A DNA stretch of 12,758 nucleotides from Anaerolineae bacterium (GCA_026992375.1 JALXAF010000399.1:1-12758); one strand, 5' to 3'; positions 6,023-12,649 are shown, numbered from the stretch's first letter. Translations and numbers: made by a program. Notes: generated by a model not told the origin, from the sequence alone.

Positions 6023-7705
6023 CTAGGGCTTGGGCGTGACGGATCCGGAACTCGCTCCAGCGCCTTTCACAACGATGCTCACCGCATAACGCCGACGATT
6101 TTCCACATAGTATCTGACACTGGCCCGAGCGCCCTTCACAACCTCGCCCTTGACCATCGTGTCCTTGTTGAGATGATAAGTGTATCTGCCAATCCTGACC
6201 GTGCCCAGCGAGCCGCTGGACGTCTTGCCGACACTGCGGATCACGCCGGATGCGGTTCTGATCTTTCGGTTGGCGGACGATGACTTGGTGACAACGATGC
6301 TTTCGGCGTAATAGCGCCTGTTCTTTCGATAGACGAGTGCTCTCGCATAGCGTCCTCTGACTAGCTTGCCGGTAACCTTAGTCTCATTGGTGATAAAGAC
6401 GCGATAACGGCCAATATACACCCAGGTCTTCCGCACCTTGCGAATCTTGCCGGCGATAGACTTATAGTTATTGAGGTGTGTGGGCCTAGGCGTAGATCTG
6501 ACTGTCGGCGTCAAGATGGACATGCCATGGACCGGGGCTGTCCCAGATTCAGCCTTCGCACTGACGGTTGTGTCAGCCGATGTTTTCTTTGGCGTCTTCT
6601 TTGGCGTCTTCTTTGGAGGCTTCTTTGGAGACTTCTTTGGCGGAGTGTGATGAATCTTAGTCGGAGCGAGCGTGCTCGTAGGCGGCGCTGTAAACGTGGA
6701 CGTAGGGGCGGGTCTCGTCGCGGTGGGCGTATCGGTCACGAAAGGTTGCGGCGTCGCCGTAATAACCGTAGAAGGGGGCAATGTGGCTGTAACGGCAGTC
6801 GGCAATTTTAGAATTGGAACAAAGATGGTGGGAGTCAGGGCAGGTCCGGGCGTACGGATCATGCCGGCCGCGACCACTCCGGATGTTGGCGGGGGCGTTG
6901 CGGTGGCATGGCCGCCTTTGGCCTCGACGGGCGAGGATGTTTTCCGAGGCGTCGCGGATGCGGGAGAAACAGCCTCAGCGACGCGAGTGGCGGGCCGCCG
7001 GGTGGGCTGAACCGGCTGTTTGGGAGACGTCGTCCCGGGCGTTGCCGTCCAGACTGGCCGTTGCGGCGTCTGCAAAGGTCTCTCGGGAGAAGGCGCGAGG
7101 GTGAGCGCTGGCGAATCAGAAGCAGGTTGCCCCGGTGGCGTTTTCGAGCGCTGCGGTGCGACAGGAGTTTCCTCCCGAGGCGACGTTGCGGTTTTGACGG
7201 GCCTGGTTTTGGTGGCGATCGCCACAATGACAGGCTGCCGGCCGCCCGGTTTTTGGGTGACCGTGATGTCCCCAAAAACCGTATTGGCCGCCTGTTTGAT
7301 GGAATACAGAGGGCTGCCCGGTCGGGCGCTGACCGAGACGAGCACCATGGCGCCAAGAAGCAGAGTAATCGCTATGGCGATGACAAAGGAGGTGGGAGCC
7401 CAGGCCAGAGTCGGCGCCAGGGCCAGGCGCCAGCGCCGCCAGAAGGGCGGAACGCTAAAGGCATTGGCCGCAGGGGCGGGCGCAGGCGCGGGAATGGATT
7501 GCAGGACGCGCTCCCTGGTGCGGGCCAAAGACGCCTCGGCGTCGGGCATTTTGCGTTGTCCAATATCCCGCAGTTGCTGCGCCAGGAACAGCATGTCGTT
7601 CAATTTGGCAGTCATCTCATTCCGCGCGCCGTCCGCCTCGATCTCGTTCGAGGTTTCCAACATTTCCTGAAAAATGTCTTGCCAGTTGAAGTCGTCTGCG
7701 CTCAT
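6023..7705 (-). CDS. Membrane-anchored stalk protein with DUF5667-like and two DUF5666-like regions, putative anti-sigma factor
   Basis: The product is 560 residues long. Residues 1-104 are cytoplasmic and partly helical, followed by one transmembrane segment at about 105-127. A short DUF5667-like stretch follows (RPGSPLYSIKQAANTVFGDI, 128-147), then a Thr/Pro/Ser-rich stalk of about 200 residues, a KK(S/T/P)P repeat (about 354-375), and two related beta-rich domains (about 414-473 and 484-547). These two resemble DUF5666 (pattern GxIrxV...vxIGrYxxxxxxxTxvkGxlvxG...A.SIVV). Its ATG overlaps the stop of the ECF sigma gene as ATGA, so the two are coupled. By position and topology it should hold the sigma factor at the membrane and sense something outside, although no zinc-finger anti-sigma domain is seen. 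That role is inference. The frame appears truncated by a TAG. Confidence 0.8.
   Translation of the reverse strand: MSADDFNWQDIFQEMLETSNEIEADGARNEMTAKLNDMLFLAQQLRDIGQRKMPDAEASLARTRERVLQSIPAPAPAPAANAFSVPPFWRRWRLALAPTLAWAPTSFVIAIAITLLLGAMVLVSVSARPGSPLYSIKQAANTVFGDITVTQKPGGRQPVIVAIATKTRPVKTATSPREETPVAPQRSKTPPGQPASDSPALTLAPSPERPLQTPQRPVWTATPGTTSPKQPVQPTRRPATRVAEAVSPASATPRKTSSPVEAKGGHATATPPPTSGVVAAGMIRTPGPALTPTIFVPILKLPTAVTATLPPSTVITATPQPFVTDTPTATRPAPTSTFTAPPTSTLAPTKIHHTPPKKSPKKPPKKTPKKTPKKTSADTTVSAKAESGTAPVHGMSILTPTVRSTPRPTHLNNYKSIAGKIRKVRKTWVYIGRYRVFITNETKVTGKLVRGRYARALVYRKNRRYYAESIVVTKSSSANRKIRTASGVIRSVGKTSSGSLGTVRIGRYTYHLNKDTMVKGEVVKGARASVRYYVENRRRYAVSIVVKGAGASSGSVTPKP
6585..6644 (-). repeat. 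Five tandem 12-bp repeats encoding the Lys/Pro motif
   Basis: On the plus strand, five consecutive 12-mers begin TTCTTTGG and end CGTC, CGTC, AGGC, AGAC and CGGA. Read on the coding strand, each unit gives four residues of the KK(S/T/P)P pattern, like the tails of histone H1 and other DNA- or polyanion-binding proteins. The first two units are identical, so the repeat is probably prone to length change in multiples of four residues. Confidence 0.85.
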
Positions 7706-8280
7706 TGGGATTGCTGTTCCAAAATACGACGTAGGGTGGTCATGCCACGAAACTGCAGGGCCTTAATGGCCCCCTCGGTTTTGTTCATCAATCTGGCCAC
7801 TTCAGAAATGCTGTAGCCTTCAAGAAATCGGAGTGTGATGACCTGAGCCTGTTCTTCGGTCAGTTGATTGATGGCGCGCAAAAGCGCATCCTTATCAAGC
7901 CTCGCCGCCATCGTCTGATAAGGATCGCCGTTGCCCGCAGGTATGTGCGGTGTGTCGTCAATATTGGTGTAGGTGGCCTGACTACGTTTACGATAATAAT
8001 CTACGACAAGATTGTGAGCTATCCGATAAATCCAGCCGGAAAATGATGTACGCCAACCTTTCCCGCCCCGCATGGCCTCTAGCATTCGCAAGAACACTTG
8101 CCCGGTCAAATCTTCCGTCACCAGTGGATCGCTGGTGCGATGATAGATAAAGCTCTGAATTTTGGGCGCGTAGAGATCGTAGAGTTTGGCGATGGCTTCA
8201 GGATCTCGCGCTGCTGCACGCTCAACCAACGCCGCCTCCGAAGCGGAAAACGTCGGCGGTAATACGCTTTCGTGTGTCAA
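7702..8280 (-). CDS. ECF-type RNA polymerase sigma factor
   Basis: This 192-residue sigma-70 family protein has only regions 2 and 4. Region 2 spans about 26-100: DPEAIAKLYDLYAPKIQSF for core binding, then TSFSGWIYRIAHNLVVDYYRKR for the -10 recognition helix. Region 4 spans about 135-188 with the helix-turn-helix SISEVARLMNKTEGAIKAL. It directs polymerase to alternative promoters, normally under the partner membrane protein. The start at TTG 8280 includes the acidic/Ala-rich leader typical of the group (SEAALVERAA) but has no Shine-Dalgarno sequence. A second in-frame TTG at 8229 has GGAGG 5 nt upstream and would give 175 residues. The stop overlaps the stalk-protein ATG. A promoter-like pair and two abutting palindromes lie upstream. 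Confidence 0.93.
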   Translation of the reverse strand: MTHESVLPPTFSASEAALVERAAARDPEAIAKLYDLYAPKIQSFIYHRTSDPLVTEDLTGQVFLRMLEAMRGGKGWRTSFSGWIYRIAHNLVVDYYRKRSQATYTNIDDTPHIPAGNGDPYQTMAARLDKDALLRAINQLTEEQAQVITLRFLEGYSISEVARLMNKTEGAIKALQFRGMTTLRRILEQQSQ

Positions 8281-8327
8281 GACGGGGGAAGCAAGAAAAA
8301 GTTACGGGGGGGAATGCGCAGAAACTG

Positions 8328-8353
8328 GAGAATTCTCGGTTTTTCGAAAAACC
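8328..8353. promoter_or_regulatory. Two abutting perfect palindromes in the sigma-operon leader
   Basis: GAGAATTCTC (8328-8337) is a perfect 10-bp palindrome. It is followed without a gap by GGTTTTTCGAAAAACC (8338-8353), a perfect 16-bp palindrome. They lie about 50-75 bp before the sigma start and downstream of the putative promoter. They could be operators for a dimeric repressor or short hairpins in the leader RNA. No matching site is seen elsewhere in the window. Confidence 0.5.
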
Positions 8354-8398
8354 TTGATTTCGACTACAACGATCTGTGTGCGCCAAATGAATGGCTAT

Positions 8399-8427
8399 AT
8401 CATACGCCAACACCATAATTTATGCAA
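8399..8427 (-). promoter_or_regulatory. Putative sigma-70 type promoter of the sigma/stalk operon
   Basis: On the minus strand TTGCAT (8427-8422) is followed after 17 bp by TATGAT (8404-8399). The -10 matches consensus at 5 of 6 positions and the -35 at only 3 of 6. The start would be near 8392, about 110 nt before the sigma gene, with the two palindromes inside the leader. Confidence 0.35.
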
Positions 8428-8583
8428 ACAACGATGTGACAAGGCCACGATATTGATCGGGTGTCTTGCAGCGCTCGGCTCCTATCACACAGAGATCGTA
8501 ACTGCTGACATAGCCCTGTTCACTTGACACGACCAGGAGGGAACGTGGATAAAATTTTTTGTGAATGACTTCTTGTGTTTATT

Positions 8584-8646
8584 TTCTTCGCGTCTTCGTG
8601 GCAAAAGAGGATGATTGGGACAAACCACCTTAGCAGTTACCAGAAA
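8584..8646. repeat. Dispersed intergenic repeat, copy B
   Basis: This is the partner of 2348-2409. TTCTT-n-GCGTCTT (8584-8596) and the perfect 17-bp TTAGCAGTTACCAGAAA (8630-8646) recur with nearly the same spacing. The 17-mer ends 3 bp before the stop of the CDP-alcohol phosphatidyltransferase gene. The reverse complement begins with CTGGTAACTGCTAA and later reads GCCACGAAGACGCGAAG, a common style of intergenic string. Confidence 0.6.
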
Positions 8647-8649
8647 TCA

Positions 8650-9249
8650 TCATCGAATCTCGTGCGTCACTTTATACACCACCCACATGCGCTGCACAAC
8701 GGTGATCCCGGCCAGGATGACGATCAAGCTCAGACCGATGAGGAGTATGTGTTCATACAATCCATTGAAGACCAGCGCAATGGCCATGATGATAAAACGC
8801 TCGACGCGAGTGCCAACCCCCACCTTGACATCGATGCCAATGCCTTCGCCCCGAGCGCGGGTGTAACTGACCAAAAAGCTGGCGATGAGCGCCAGAAAAG
8901 CGATCATCACAGCCATGGCGTCGCCGTTCACAGCATATCCATAAGCGATAGCCATAATGATAATGGATTCACTCAACCGATCCAGGGTGCTATCCCAAAA
9001 AGCGCCGAATTTGTTGCGAATGCCAATCTGACGGGCCAAGGTGCCATCGATGGCGTCGGCGCCGGCGGCGATGAGGAAGACGACGCCGCCCCATGTCACC
9101 TGACCAATAATGATGAGGTAAGCGGCTACGACATTGAGCAGAAATCCAAGCAGGGTAATGACATTGGGGGTGACGTGAAGCGCCCGGAAAATGCCGGCGA
9201 TGGGCTCCAGGACGACTTTGAGATTGCGTCGTCCCCATTCGGTGATCAT
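8650..9249 (-). CDS. CDP-alcohol phosphatidyltransferase family protein
   Basis: The integral inner-membrane enzyme has 199 residues and about six transmembrane helices. The family joins a CDP-linked lipid (CDP-diacylglycerol or CDP-archaeol) to an alcohol, releasing CMP. The full signature D-x2-DG-x2-AR-x8-G-x3-D-x3-D is present: Asp65, Asp68-Gly69, Ala72-Arg73, Gly82, Asp86 and Asp90. All four metal-binding or catalytic Asp residues are therefore intact. The later GVGTRVERF stretch resembles members that use an inositol or glycerol phosphate acceptor (phosphatidylinositol-phosphate synthase or PgsA-like), but the acceptor cannot be settled from sequence alone. The start is ATG 9249; GAGG lies about 13 nt upstream. 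It is divergent from the sir2 gene, with 179 bp between the starts. Confidence 0.93.
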   Translation of the reverse strand: MITEWGRRNLKVVLEPIAGIFRALHVTPNVITLLGFLLNVVAAYLIIIGQVTWGGVVFLIAAGADAIDGTLARQIGIRNKFGAFWDSTLDRLSESIIIMAIAYGYAVNGDAMAVMIAFLALIASFLVSYTRARGEGIGIDVKVGVGTRVERFIIMAIALVFNGLYEHILLIGLSLIVILAGITVVQRMWVVYKVTHEIR

Positions 9250-9356
9250 TGTGCAACTATCCTCTGGGTGAGTGGATGGTCAAAAATGGAAGCGATGCAG
9301 AAACATCGCCCAACAAGACACTTTATGCAAAACTACAACTTTCAACAAAATCGAAC

Positions 9357-9383
9357 TCTCCCCGTCAGCAGCGCCCGGGGAGA
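9357..9383. promoter_or_regulatory. Hairpin in the divergent region before sir2
   Basis: TCTCCCCG (9357-9364) pairs perfectly with CGGGGAGA (9376-9383) around an 11-nt loop. It lies about 45 bp before the sir2 ATG and in the opposite-strand upstream region of the phosphatidyltransferase gene. No T-run follows on either strand, so an operator or leader structure is more likely than a terminator. Confidence 0.35.
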
Positions 9384-9424
9384 CGATCTTCTTCGAGAAA
9401 ATCAGCGTTTGGGAATGAAAGTAG

Positions 9425-9430
9425 TATAAT
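9425..9430 (+). promoter_or_regulatory. TATAAT hexamer overlapping the sir2 ATG
   Basis: A perfect -10 hexamer reads straight into the predicted start (TATAATG). No good -35 lies 16-18 bp upstream. If it is a working -10, the message would begin near 9437 and the ATG at 9429 could not be used, which would favour a later start such as GTG 9516. Confidence 0.35.
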
Positions 9431-10301
9431 GAAAAAGCATTCCATCAAAGTTTACACCAGTGACGCCGCTTTCTCAAATCCTGTTTTTACAAATTCGTTC
9501 GCCCCACATCGCATTGTGTTCCACCGATTCAGATCATCCGAAAACCTGCAAGAATCCCTCGATCAGGCGCTGGCGCTGCTAAAAGAGGCCCGCAACGTCG
9601 TGGTGCTGACTGGCGCGGGAGTTTCGACGCCCTCGGGCATCCCCGACTTCCGTTCCGATAACACGGGATTATGGAGCATGACCAATCCCTTCGAGGTGGC
9701 CACGCTGTGGGCGTTCCGCGATCATCCGCAGCGGTTCTATAACTGGATGCGGCCTCTGGCCAAAGACATTTTGAACGCCAGGCCCAATCCCGCCCATTTT
9801 GCGCTGACGCAACTGGAGCGCATGGGCAAGGTGAAGGCTATCATTACGCAGAATATCGACGGCCTGCATCATAAAGCCGAGACGGAACGGGTGCTGGAGA
9901 TTCACGGGCATTTGCGTACGATAAGCTGTCTGAATTGCGGGCATAGCGAAGAAAGCGCCCCGCACCTGGAGCGATTTTTGCAAACGGGAGAGCCGCCCCG
10001 CTGCCCTCGATGCGGCAGCGTTATGAAGCCCGACATCATTCTCTTCGGAGAAATGCTGCCGCACGATGTGGTGGTGGCGGCCCAGGAGGCCACGCTGCAG
10101 AGCGATTTGATGCTGGTGGCGGGCTCTTCGCTGGAGGTGATGCCCGCGGCGGATCTGCCAGCGCTGGCGGTGCGCAGCGGCTCGAAGCTCATCATCGCAA
10201 CCCTGGGCATGACGCCGCTGGATCATCTGGCGGATGTGATCATTCGCGGCGATGTGGCGAAGACGCTGCCCTGGCTGGCAAAACATCTTGCCGAGAAGTG
10301 A
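9429..10301 (+). CDS. Sir2-family NAD-dependent protein deacylase (sirtuin)
   Basis: From ATG 9429 the product is 290 residues. It would remove acyl groups from protein lysines using NAD+, giving nicotinamide and O-acyl-ADP-ribose, in the cytosol. The Rossmann fold carries GAGVSTPSGIPDFRS (63-76) and TQNIDGLH (140-147). The catalytic base is His159 in EIHGH. A zinc module with Cys167, Cys170, Cys192 and Cys195 is intact, and GSSLEVMPAADLP follows. The usual NAD-contacting Asn of the late (I/V)N motif is not seen: the strand reads IIATLGMTPLD. About 40 residues precede the fold, longer than usual, and ATG 9429 has no Shine-Dalgarno sequence, so GTG 9516 is a possible true start. No acetyl-CoA synthetase or acetyltransferase neighbour is present. 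Confidence 0.93.
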   Translation: MKKHSIKVYTSDAAFSNPVFTNSFAPHRIVFHRFRSSENLQESLDQALALLKEARNVVVLTGAGVSTPSGIPDFRSDNTGLWSMTNPFEVATLWAFRDHPQRFYNWMRPLAKDILNARPNPAHFALTQLERMGKVKAIITQNIDGLHHKAETERVLEIHGHLRTISCLNCGHSEESAPHLERFLQTGEPPRCPRCGSVMKPDIILFGEMLPHDVVVAAQEATLQSDLMLVAGSSLEVMPAADLPALAVRSGSKLIIATLGMTPLDHLADVIIRGDVAKTLPWLAKHLAEK

Positions 10302-10352
10302 ACCCGGGCGTTGTGCGGGGGATGTCGGGGGCTTGCGATTCAAGGCAGAGGA

Positions 10353-10430
10353 CGCTAAAAATCGGAGTAGCGCGGATTTTCACAGAAAAATCCCTCCGCA
10401 ACCCGAAAAATGCGTTGCCCGATTTTAGCG
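10353..10430. repeat. Three-stem (cruciform-like) intergenic element after sir2
   Basis: An outer stem joins CGCTAAAAATCGG (10353-10365) to CCGATTTTAGCG (10419-10430) with one bulged base. Inside are two further perfect hairpins: GGATTTT-CACAGA-AAAATCC (10374-10393), and GCAAC (10398-10402) with GTTGC (10414-10418), which abuts the outer arm. The fold is a compact three-way junction on either strand. It starts 51 bp past the sir2 stop. No T-run follows. It resembles REP-type palindromic intergenic units and may act as a 3' end structure. Confidence 0.55.
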
Positions 10431-10432
10431 CG

Positions 10433-10534
10433 CCTTGAAAATAAGCACTCCTACATCATTTCAAGGTAACGAAGCAACCGAGAATTCCCTTTGCAGACGA
10501 GGAGATTCCTCTTCCCTGCGGTCGTCGAAATGAC
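10433..10534. repeat. Intergenic repeat of the 'GTCATTTCGA' type
   Basis: The minus strand begins GTCATTTCGACGA, then carries AATCTCCTCGTCTGC and GTTGCTTCGTTACCTTG, ending in GAAATG. CATTTC (10457-10462) and GAAATG (10527-10532) form inverted ends, and CCTTGAAA (10433-10440) pairs with TTTCAAGG (10459-10466) across 18 nt. I recall the same word order (GTCATTTCGA...GAAATCTC) as a widespread short bacterial intergenic repeat; this is recognition, not a search. Confidence 0.5.
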
Positions 10535-10559
10535 GCAACAAGGGATTTTCATCCGTATC

Positions 10560-10573
10560 GGCGCGAGCGCGCC
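10560..10573. promoter_or_regulatory. Near-palindrome upstream of the ABC exporter -10
   Basis: GGCGCG (10560-10565) and CGCGCC (10568-10573) are perfect 6-bp arms around AG. The centre lies about 45 bp upstream of the TATAAT at 10611, a position where an activator or repressor could bind. Confidence 0.3.
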
Positions 10574-10610
10574 AGCCGTCGGACTGTTCGGAGAGAAATT
10601 CTTCTTGGGG

Positions 10611-10616
10611 TATAAT
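10611..10616 (+). promoter_or_regulatory. Putative -10 of the ABC exporter gene
   Basis: A perfect TATAAT overlaps the first possible ATG (10615). The best upstream -35 candidate is TTCGGA with an 18-bp spacer, a poor match. A start near 10623 would leave only about 4 nt before the second in-frame ATG at 10627, suggesting a nearly leaderless message. Confidence 0.4.
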
Positions 10617-12411
10617 GTCGCGTGCTATGGCTTCATCGACTTCTTTCATCGATTCGCACAGTCACGCCGAATTCACAGTCCCGGATCGTTATCACGCCAA
10701 TCGCAAGGGGCCGGTGCGCTGGCTGTTTTCACACGCCATTCGTTACTGGTGTTTGTGGGGATTGTTGATCGCGGGAGCGACTTCCAACGCACTGCTGGCC
10801 TCGGCCATTCCCATTCTCACCGGGCAGGCATTCAATGGCATCCTGTCCCATCCACCGCTGCTCAACATTCTGTTGCGCTCGGCCATTCTCATTCTGCTCT
10901 CGCAACTGCTGCGCAGCGGCCTGCAATTGCTGCGCAATTTCAGCGCCGAACTCATAGGACAACGCATGGAGCGGGATATTCGGGATGAGTTATATGTGAG
11001 CCTGTTGGGCAAGGACATGTCCTTCCACAGCCTGCGCCCCATTGGCGACACCATGGCCCGAGCCACCAACGATGTACGGGAGATCAACTTCATGTTCAAT
11101 CCGGGCGTGAATCTGGTCATCGGTTCGATGATGTTTCTGTTTATGCCTCTAATCATGGCGCCGCGTTATCACCCGGCGCTGATGCTGGCTCCAGCCGCGT
11201 TCATCGTCCTTTACGTCCTGGCCCTGGCCCAATATCTGCACGAGTTGCAGCCTGTCACCCGGCGGGTGCGAGACGCGTTCGGCGAGATGAACAGCCGTCT
11301 GGCCGAGGTGCTGGACGGCATCGAAACGGTGAAGGGCGCGGCTCAGGAGGAGCAGGAGGTGCGCCGGTTCGAGAAAGTCGCCCGGGCCTTTCGCGATGCG
11401 TTCGTCCACCAGGGCGATGTCGAGGCCCGCTTTCTCCCCCTGCTGCTGCTGACGTTGACCAATTCGGTGGGATTTCTGCACGCGGTCATCCTCTTTCGTC
11501 GCGGCCTCATCGATACAGGCGACGTGGTGGCCTACATGGGTCTGCTGGCGCTGCTGGGATTTCCCACCTTCATCTCTCTGTTCGCTTACTCCCGGGTCTC
11601 CTCGGGCGTTTCCGCGGCCCGCCGCATCCTGGAGCTGATCAACGCCACCACGCACATCGATCAGAATTTAGGGGGTTACGCCGGCCCCATGCGGGGCGAG
11701 GTGGCCTTCGAACATGTGTATTTCTCTTATTCCGCCGAAACCGAGTCGGTGCTGCACGACATCACCTTTCAGGTGAAGCCAGGACAGCGGGTGGCCGTGG
11801 TGGGACAAACGGGCGCGGGCAAGACCACCCTGGTCAAGCTCATCAACCGCACTTACGACGTATCTCGGGGCAAACTCTTGGTGGATGGCGTGGATGTGCG
11901 GGGGTGGGACATCGAAGCGCTGCGCCGTCAGATTTCCATCATCGAACAAGACATCTTTCTCTTCTCCCGTAGCATCGCTGAAAATATCGCCTTTGGCAAG
12001 CCGGAGGCCGGCATGGATGAAATCGTCGCCGCGGCCAAAGCGGCCCAGGCCCACGATTTCATCATGGCGCTGCCCGAAGGCTATCAAACCGTCATCGGCG
12101 AGCGGGGAGTCACCCTCTCGGGCGGCCAGCGGCAGCGCCTGGCGTTGGCTCGGGCCTTCCTCACCGACCCCGCCATCCTCATCCTCGACGATTCCACCAG
12201 CGCCATCGACAGCGCCACCGAAGACAAAATCCAGCGGGCCATCTTCGCCGCGGCCAAAGGACGCACCACCTTCATCATCACCCACCGCCTCTCCCAAATC
12301 CGCTGGGCCGATCTCATCATCGTCTTGCGTCGGGGCCGTATCGACGCCATGGGCGATCACGAGACGCTGATGCGCACCTCCGAGGCCTACCGCCGCATCT
12401 TCGCAGGATGA
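10615..12411 (+). CDS. ABC transporter, fused permease/ATPase half-exporter
   Basis: The product is 598 residues, or 594 from the second ATG at 10627: one transmembrane domain (about 40-330, six helices) followed by one nucleotide-binding domain. Such half-transporters pair as dimers in the inner membrane and expel lipids, drugs or peptides using ATP. Walker A is GQTGAGKTT (397-405), the Q-loop IEQDIFLFS, the signature LSGGQRQR (from 501) and the switch His557 in THR. Walker B reads ILILDDST with Asp526 where the catalytic Glu normally stands. That substitution is typical of the degenerate-site subunit of heterodimeric exporters, so a partner with a normal Glu is expected, but none is in the window. 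Neither ATG has a good Shine-Dalgarno sequence. A tandem repeat array starts 4 bp after the stop. Confidence 0.93.
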   Translation: MSRAMASSTSFIDSHSHAEFTVPDRYHANRKGPVRWLFSHAIRYWCLWGLLIAGATSNALLASAIPILTGQAFNGILSHPPLLNILLRSAILILLSQLLRSGLQLLRNFSAELIGQRMERDIRDELYVSLLGKDMSFHSLRPIGDTMARATNDVREINFMFNPGVNLVIGSMMFLFMPLIMAPRYHPALMLAPAAFIVLYVLALAQYLHELQPVTRRVRDAFGEMNSRLAEVLDGIETVKGAAQEEQEVRRFEKVARAFRDAFVHQGDVEARFLPLLLLTLTNSVGFLHAVILFRRGLIDTGDVVAYMGLLALLGFPTFISLFAYSRVSSGVSAARRILELINATTHIDQNLGGYAGPMRGEVAFEHVYFSYSAETESVLHDITFQVKPGQRVAVVGQTGAGKTTLVKLINRTYDVSRGKLLVDGVDVRGWDIEALRRQISIIEQDIFLFSRSIAENIAFGKPEAGMDEIVAAAKAAQAHDFIMALPEGYQTVIGERGVTLSGGQRQRLALARAFLTDPAILILDDSTSAIDSATEDKIQRAIFAAAKGRTTFIITHRLSQIRWADLIIVLRRGRIDAMGDHETLMRTSEAYRRIFAG

Positions 12412-12415
12412 GGTG

Positions 12416-12615
12416 GTCGCGCGGTCGAGCGGTCGTGCAGTCGAGCGGTCGCACAGTCGAGCGGTCGTGCAGTCGAGCGGTCGCACAGTCGAGCGGTCGA
12501 GCGGTCGCACAGTCGTCTGGTCGCACAGTCGCACAGTCGTCTGGTCGCACAGTCGCACAGTCGTCTGGTCGCACAGTCGTCTGGTCGGGCGGTCGTCTGG
12601 TCGGGCGGTCGATAA
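12416..12615. repeat. Array of 25 eight-bp words, GTCGNNNN
   Basis: Exactly 25 head-to-tail 8-bp units occupy 200 bp with GTCG invariant in every unit. The variable four bases take only seven values: CACA (8 times), AGCG (6), TCTG (5), TGCA (2), GGCG (2), and CGCG and ATAA once each at the two ends. The order shows nested duplications: a 32-bp block (AGCG-TGCA-AGCG-CACA) twice, a 24-bp block (TCTG-CACA-CACA) twice, and a 16-bp block (TCTG-GGCG) twice. No stop codons arise in most frames, so spurious open frames appear on both strands. The array lies between the ABC gene stop and the Shine-Dalgarno of the next gene. Confidence 0.95.
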
Positions 12616-12649
12616 GAAAAATTCTCAATACCTGGATGGAGGAATATCT

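Noticed and set aside
5830..6283. Overlapping plus-strand frames opposite the end of the stalk-protein gene
   Set aside because: They are antisense shadows of the Pro/Thr-rich coding strand, with no start signals and low-complexity products.
8524..8555. TTGACA...TAAAAT promoter followed by AGGAGGG and GTG on the plus strand
   Set aside because: The spacer is 20 bp, the GTG frame stops after seven codons, and no plus-strand gene follows.
12416..12615. CRISPR array
   Set aside because: Units are 8 bp with no spacers of 25-40 bp, no conserved long repeat and no cas genes nearby.
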